A stretch of 17,696 bases of DNA, taken from assembly GCA_012514045.1 (NCBI GenBank), contig JAAZBA010000313.1:1-17696 (forward strand), read 5' to 3'. The stretch comes from Clostridiales bacterium. GTDB taxonomy: Bacteria; Bacillota; Clostridia; Oscillospirales; QAMX01. The stretch's first letter is position 1. The number at the start of each line of letters is the position of its first letter. The notes beneath the pieces were generated by a model. It was not told the origin of the DNA. It saw only the letters and a list, made by a program, of their open reading frames with translations, and searched no databases. Below, in pieces: positions 13,535-17,696 of this stretch. Made by a program: the position numbers and the translations under genes.

Positions 13535-15514
13535 ATGGGAATCGGCATGGAATATGAACAGCTTAAAAATGAGCTTATCCGTCACGGAAAACTCTATTAT
13601 ATCGACGATAATCCTGAGATTTCCGACTATGAGTATGACATGCTCATGGAGAGACTCAAAGAGATGGAGAGAGAGCACCCCGAACTTGTTGCTCCTGATT
13701 CTCCCACTATGCGGGTAGGCGGCGCTCCCCTTAAGTCGTTTGAAAGCTACACCCACTCCTCCCCCCTTCTCAGCATGAACGATGTGTTCGACCTTGAGGA
13801 TTTGAGAGCCTTTGACAGGAGGGTAAAAGCCGCGGGTGAGACGGACTATGTTGTGGAGTATAAAATCGATGGACTTTCCGTTGCTCTTGAGTATATTGAC
13901 GGAGTGTTTGTCGCCGGAGCTACCAGAGGCGATGGGGAGACAGGCGAAAACGTAACCGAGAACCTGAAGACAATCCACTCAGTCCCTCTGAAAATTGAAA
14001 ACGCCCCCCGCAGGCTCGTTGTGAGAGGGGAGGTATACATGACGAAGCGCTCCTTTGAGAAGCTGAACGAGGAGAGAGATAATTTGGGAGAGCCATGCTT
14101 CGCGAATCCGAGAAACGCCGCCGCCGGCTCTCTGCGGCAGCTGGACAGCAGAATAACCGCGCAGCGAAAGCTTGACATATTCTGTTTTAATATCCTTGAC
14201 CGTGACGGAGAGTCGGATATCCAAACACATAAGGAAAACCTTGACTATCTGCGCTCCCTTGGGTTTACAGTAAGTCCGGAGTATAATGTGTTTGCCGATA
14301 TCGAAGAGGTTTGCTCAGAAATCATCAGGCTGGGAGAAAGACGCTCTGAGTTGCCTTTTGACATAGACGGAGCGGTGGTAAAAGTAAACAACCTTTCATT
14401 AAGGGAAACCATGGGAAGATCCGCCAGATCCCCCCGGTGGGAAGTGGCATACAAGTACCCTCCGGAGACTGCGAAGACAAAAATTCTTGACGTGTTCATT
14501 ACTGTGGGACGTACAGGTGTTCTGACGCCGACAGCGCTTCTTGAGCCCGTGTGGCTGGCGGGCAGTACAGTATCTAAGGCATCCCTTCACAATCTGGACT
14601 ATATCCGTTCAAAGGATATAAGGGTAGGAGATACTATTATAATAAGAAAAGCCGGGGATATAATCCCGGAGGTGGTGGAGACCGTGTTCTCAATGAGACC
14701 GGAGGATACGGCAGAGTTTGAAATGCCAAGCGTCTGCCCTGAATGCGGCTCCCCTGTGATACGTGATGAGGACGGGGCAGCCCACCGCTGCATCGGAGTC
14801 GATTGCCCTGCCCAGAGGCTTCGTAACCTTACTCACTTTGCCTCCCGTGATGCTATGGATGTCGCTGGCTTAGGTCCCGCTGTCACTTCGCTGCTGCTGG
14901 AGGCGGGACTTTTGAAAACCGCCGCTGATCTCTATGAGCTGAGAAGCGAGGACATAGCGGAACTTGACAGGATGGGTGAATTATCTTCCGCAAACCTGAT
15001 TTCCGCCATAGACGACAGCCGTGACAGGGGACTTGAAAGACTTCTGTTCGCGCTGGGTATCCGCCAGGTAGGTTCAAAGGCGGCAAAGGTACTGGCGCAG
15101 ACCTACGGAAATATTGACAGGCTCATGGAGGCAGATATAGTCTCTCTTACAGCAGTGCCGGATATAGGAGAGATAACGGCAAACAACATCATCAAGTATT
15201 TTGCTCTAGAAAGCTCCAGAATCCTTGTGGAACGTCTAAAACTTGCGGGTGTGTCCACCGAGGCTAAGGAGGAGCGCTCTGCGGACAGACGGTTCGAGGG
15301 AAAGACCTTTGTGCTGACGGGAGCTCTTGAGCGCTTTACACGTGATGAAGCTACGCTGATGATAGAGCGGCTGGGAGGAAAAGTCTCCGGCTCAGTTTCG
15401 AAGAAAACAAGCTATGTCATAGCGGGAGAAGACGCCGGCTCAAAGCTTCGCAAGGCTAACGAGCTGGGTATTCCGGTGCTGACGGAGGAAGAATTTATAA
15501 GGATGACGGAATAG
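13535..15514 (+). CDS. ligA: NAD-dependent DNA ligase
   Basis: 659 residues, normal for bacterial LigA, starting at an ATG six bases after GAGG. The ATG at 13547 is a less likely alternative. Domain Ia, which binds NAD, leads the protein. The adenylation site EYKIDG has the nucleophilic Lys110. FANPRNAAAGSLRQLD at 189-204 is a hallmark of the family. An OB fold follows, then a four-Cys zinc finger (C401, C404, C419, C424), helix-hairpin-helix repeats (about 500-560) and a C-terminal BRCT domain (about 586-659). The enzyme seals nicks in replication and repair using NAD and is normally essential. It shares a transcript with a lipoprotein gene 12 bases downstream rather than with the common partner pcrA. 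Confidence 0.98.
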   Translation: MGIGMEYEQLKNELIRHGKLYYIDDNPEISDYEYDMLMERLKEMEREHPELVAPDSPTMRVGGAPLKSFESYTHSSPLLSMNDVFDLEDLRAFDRRVKAAGETDYVVEYKIDGLSVALEYIDGVFVAGATRGDGETGENVTENLKTIHSVPLKIENAPRRLVVRGEVYMTKRSFEKLNEERDNLGEPCFANPRNAAAGSLRQLDSRITAQRKLDIFCFNILDRDGESDIQTHKENLDYLRSLGFTVSPEYNVFADIEEVCSEIIRLGERRSELPFDIDGAVVKVNNLSLRETMGRSARSPRWEVAYKYPPETAKTKILDVFITVGRTGVLTPTALLEPVWLAGSTVSKASLHNLDYIRSKDIRVGDTIIIRKAGDIIPEVVETVFSMRPEDTAEFEMPSVCPECGSPVIRDEDGAAHRCIGVDCPAQRLRNLTHFASRDAMDVAGLGPAVTSLLLEAGLLKTAADLYELRSEDIAELDRMGELSSANLISAIDDSRDRGLERLLFALGIRQVGSKAAKVLAQTYGNIDRLMEADIVSLTAVPDIGEITANNIIKYFALESSRILVERLKLAGVSTEAKEERSADRRFEGKTFVLTGALERFTRDEATLMIERLGGKVSGSVSKKTSYVIAGEDAGSKLRKANELGIPVLTEEEFIRMTE

Positions 15515-15526
15515 GGGAGAACAAAT

Positions 15527-17026
15527 ATGAAAAGACTTGTCATACTGCTTGTTGCCGCTGTTCTCTGTATAGCTTTGATTGCCTGCGTGTCACATGATAC
15601 AAGGACATCTGACGTGCCTGAAAGGATTACTGAAGAATCCGCGATGAAAGAAGCAGTAAAGGATGAAGTCAAAGAAGAACCAAAAGAGGAAGTAAAAGAA
15701 GAAGTCAAAGAAGAACCCGAACACCTTAATCTGAAAAGCGGAGACTACACAATAGTCTATCCTAAGGGAGTTTCAACCCATACCCGTTTGGCGGCGGAGA
15801 TGCTGGGAGAAAAGCTGGTAATTTCATCGGGAGACGATGAAAGCGTCCCTGCGGGGGAGTTTGAGATCCTTGTGGGTGAGACAAACAGAGGAAACGCAGG
15901 TGATAATCCCGGGCTTTATGACTATACAATAAAGGCAGAGGGCTCAAAGCTTGTCATATCAGGCGGCTGTGACGATGCACTGACCGGAGCTATGACATAC
16001 TTGATGAGAAGCGGGGAGTTCACGCCCGAAAACGCCCCCGCGGACTTTAGTTATTCCTTTGATGGAGCGGACGACAGGGAGGAGTATATCGCGGATCCCG
16101 ACCGTTTTATTCCAAACTGGACATATCTCTTTGAAGTGCCGGAGTGGATGCGTGATTTTGAGGAAACGCTGGCGACAATCAGGGATCCGGACGGACGAAT
16201 GATCGCTTCCTGCCACCGGGGTGACGCCATGAACTATCCCGAGAATTCTATCGAGGCGTTGATTAGCTGTATCCTCATGGGAGCGGACAATATCGAAATG
16301 GATGCCCGTCCCACTAAGGACGGCGTACTGGTGCTGCTTCATGACGAAACACTCAGCCGCACCACCGACTGCAGGATGAAAAAGGGCAAAAACGGTCTTC
16401 CCGAGTCGGAATACCTGTCAGACTGGACTTTTGAGCAGGTGCGTCAGCTTTGTCTTCTCGATCTTGGAGGGAAAGCGACGGATTATGTTATCCCCACCAT
16501 GGAGGAAGCTCTCACCGTATGCTGTGAGCGCACCACGATCCGTTTTGACAAAGCGGAAGTCTGGGACTGGGATACCCAGATGTACCCCCTGATTAAAAAA
16601 ACCGAAGCCTACCGCAGCTGTGTGCTGAACTTTGACTACCCTTTAGAAAAGAGATTTAAAATTCGCGAGGAGATCCTTGCCGACAGCGGGTATGATGTAC
16701 CCATGTTTCACCATTTCGCCACTGACAGGAAGGACACCTGGGCAGCGGATACTGCTATGTTCAAGGAGAAGGGTATAACTGCTATAGCTTGGTGGAACTG
16801 GGCGGCAAGCTCTATGAAGCGCCTGATGATGACCACAGCTCCTGAGCTTGAGGCGGTGAGAAATGATATCCGTATCTATGTCCAGCCCCACATACTTAAC
16901 GGAGGCACGGAGAGTTATGGCGTGTTTGATATGCTCCTTGAGGGCGGCTGCAACTGTATGCTGTTGGACAAAGCCCTTAGCGCCCAGATGTACATCGCCA
17001 AGAATTTCACCCCTACGGAGTATTGA
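15527..17026 (+). CDS. Lipoprotein with glycerophosphodiester phosphodiesterase domain
   Basis: 499 residues; the ATG is seven bases after GGGGAG. A signal peptide ends in LIAC with lipidated Cys20, so it is tethered outside the cell membrane. A Glu/Lys-rich linker built from EVKEE-like units spans about 43-65. A domain at about 70-165 (EILVGETNR, KLVISGG) resembles the small N-terminal domains found on some secreted glycoside hydrolases. The C-terminal GDPD domain has HRG...PEN at 230-240, E257 and D259 followed by TKDG, and HDETLSRTT at 272-280, all the expected catalytic features. GDPDs hydrolyse glycerophosphodiesters to glycerol 3-phosphate and an alcohol. An extracellular form could act on deacylated lipids or teichoic-acid fragments. 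It is co-transcribed with ligA, an odd pairing. Confidence 0.9.
   Translation: MKRLVILLVAAVLCIALIACVSHDTRTSDVPERITEESAMKEAVKDEVKEEPKEEVKEEVKEEPEHLNLKSGDYTIVYPKGVSTHTRLAAEMLGEKLVISSGDDESVPAGEFEILVGETNRGNAGDNPGLYDYTIKAEGSKLVISGGCDDALTGAMTYLMRSGEFTPENAPADFSYSFDGADDREEYIADPDRFIPNWTYLFEVPEWMRDFEETLATIRDPDGRMIASCHRGDAMNYPENSIEALISCILMGADNIEMDARPTKDGVLVLLHDETLSRTTDCRMKKGKNGLPESEYLSDWTFEQVRQLCLLDLGGKATDYVIPTMEEALTVCCERTTIRFDKAEVWDWDTQMYPLIKKTEAYRSCVLNFDYPLEKRFKIREEILADSGYDVPMFHHFATDRKDTWAADTAMFKEKGITAIAWWNWAASSMKRLMMTTAPELEAVRNDIRIYVQPHILNGGTESYGVFDMLLEGGCNCMLLDKALSAQMYIAKNFTPTEY
15665..15717 (+). repeat. Short in-gene repeat encoding the EVKEE linker
   Basis: A 17-base unit, GAAGTCAAAGAAGAACC, occurs identically at 15665-15681 and 15701-15717, 36 bases apart, with a diverged copy between. 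It encodes the charged spacer between the lipid anchor and the folded domains of the GDPD lipoprotein. Such tracts tend to vary in length by slippage. Confidence 0.8.
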
Positions 17027-17059
17027 CACACTTGATGAAATATGCAAATGATGAATGAA

Positions 17060-17102
17060 AAAGCACAGGGGATCATATCAACTGATACGTCCTCTGTGCT
17101 TT
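17060..17102. terminator. Bidirectional terminator, GDPD lipoprotein and ABC permease
   Basis: A 13-base-pair stem (17060-17072 with 17090-17102, one G-U pair) encloses a loop that can itself pair (TATCA with TGATA). The T-run is good on the minus strand (TTTTT before ATTC) and weaker on the plus strand (TTTATTT). It lies between two convergent genes. Confidence 0.8.
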
Positions 17103-17155
17103 ATTTGGTGTGAAATCGGCACCTGTTATTACCTTAGCATATCAAAAACCTTCCG

Positions 17156-17696
17156 TTATAAATCACGTTTCTCGAATAATTTAACCGACAGGAGCCAGGA
17201 TAGGACGAAGAGAATAGCTACAACGATTGAGACGATGTAAAGCGGTGGAGAGAGGGACAGCTTATACCCTTTGCCCGATATATTGTTGAGAATGGCAATC
17301 GCTCCCCAAAATATACCGAGGACCACATAATATAGAGCCTTGCCTTTTACAGCTCCGAAACGATAGACGATGGGCATGAGGATTGAGGGGGTCACAAGGG
17401 CGACGGAGAACATGGCACATATGTTGGAGAAAAACGTTTCAAGGGAAAACGAGCCTATAACAAGTGTGGCTACAGAGTATGTAACGGAGGTGAACACAAG
17501 GTTACTTCCGCAGGCGATAAGGCAGAACAGATATTTGGAGGACACAAGGGTTTTCCTCGACAGGGGAAAGGCAGAACTGAAGGTTTGCCATTTCTCCCTT
17601 TCGTCATAGGACTGGAGGGTAAAGGTTATCATGCCCACCAGCATAGAAGGGTAAAGGGTAAAGAAAATATTTTCCCCATCTGTTATGGACATAAAG
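17156..17696 (-). CDS. ABC-2-type transporter permease, partial at right edge
   Basis: About 180 residues are visible and the frame stays open through the last base, so the N-terminus lies outside the window; the Met at 17692 is probably internal. Several hydrophobic spans are seen. The segment YPSMLVGMITF...DEREKW...FPLSRKTLVSSKY is typical of small ABC-2 permeases of the ABC2_membrane_5 type, whose full length is about 200-210 residues. These pair with a separate ATPase, usually encoded next to them, to export peptides, drugs or lipids. The ATPase would be upstream, outside the window. The gene converges on the GDPD lipoprotein gene with a shared terminator. Confidence 0.8.
   Translation of the reverse strand, partial: FMSITDGENIFFTLYPSMLVGMITFTLQSYDEREKWQTFSSAFPLSRKTLVSSKYLFCLIACGSNLVFTSVTYSVATLVIGSFSLETFFSNICAMFSVALVTPSILMPIVYRFGAVKGKALYYVVLGIFWGAIAILNNISGKGYKLSLSPPLYIVSIVVAILFVLSWLLSVKLFEKRDL

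Noticed and set aside
1..17696. CRISPR arrays, tRNA or rRNA genes, insertion sequences, phage or defence genes
   Set aside because: None were recognised; the only repeats are the two short tandem or in-gene repeats and the palindromes listed.

Overview
The window looks like a piece of a low-to-mid GC Gram-positive chromosome, most likely a clostridial Bacillota (an inference). The reasons are strong GGAGG-type ribosome binding sites, near-consensus sigma-A promoters with 17-18 base spacers, short-signal lipoproteins with a lipobox Cys at residue 20, a fused TAXI-type TRAP transporter and a bacterial acyl-ACP thioesterase. I see no rRNA, tRNA, CRISPR array, insertion sequence or phage gene. 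Coding density is high and the composition looks even throughout.

Left part (1-4800). On the minus strand, a class II fumarase (fumC) ends in a clear terminator. A PHP-domain phosphoesterase follows with its own promoter, and its stop codon overlaps the apparent start of a membrane protein that runs off the left edge. fumC diverges from an acyl-ACP thioesterase across a 320-base intergenic region (2608-2927). That region holds two back-to-back promoters, whose -35 boxes lie 2 bases apart, and a hairpin leader before the thioesterase. The thioesterase ends in a rho-independent terminator. A TAXI TRAP binding lipoprotein and a fused DctQM-type permease then form one operon. The start of its transcript sits on a 26-base near-perfect palindrome that looks like a repressor operator.

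Middle part (6781-11181). A bidirectional terminator separates the TRAP operon from a cytosolic protein of the neutral ceramidase superfamily on the minus strand. Its consensus promoter diverges from an operon of a membrane-anchored polysaccharide-deacetylase-like protein and a second cytosolic ceramidase-superfamily protein. Both ceramidase-like proteins keep the apparent zinc ligands but lack the catalytic serine motif of true ceramidases. The deacetylase-like protein has substitutions at two of the three expected metal-ligand positions. This unit is the least ordinary part of the window.

Right part (11225-17696). comEC (minus) has a C-terminal metallo-beta-lactamase-like domain with no metal-binding motif. 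It diverges from ligA, the NAD-dependent DNA ligase. ligA is followed after 12 bases by a lipoprotein with a glycerophosphodiester phosphodiesterase domain. A bidirectional terminator then faces an ABC-2-type permease fragment cut by the right edge.

Central metabolism (fumC, thioesterase, ligA) is ordinary. The recurring theme is envelope or lipid-related hydrolysis (two ceramidase-fold proteins, a deacetylase-like protein, a GDPD lipoprotein, a thioesterase) together with a carboxylate-type importer. Whether these act together is not shown by the sequence.
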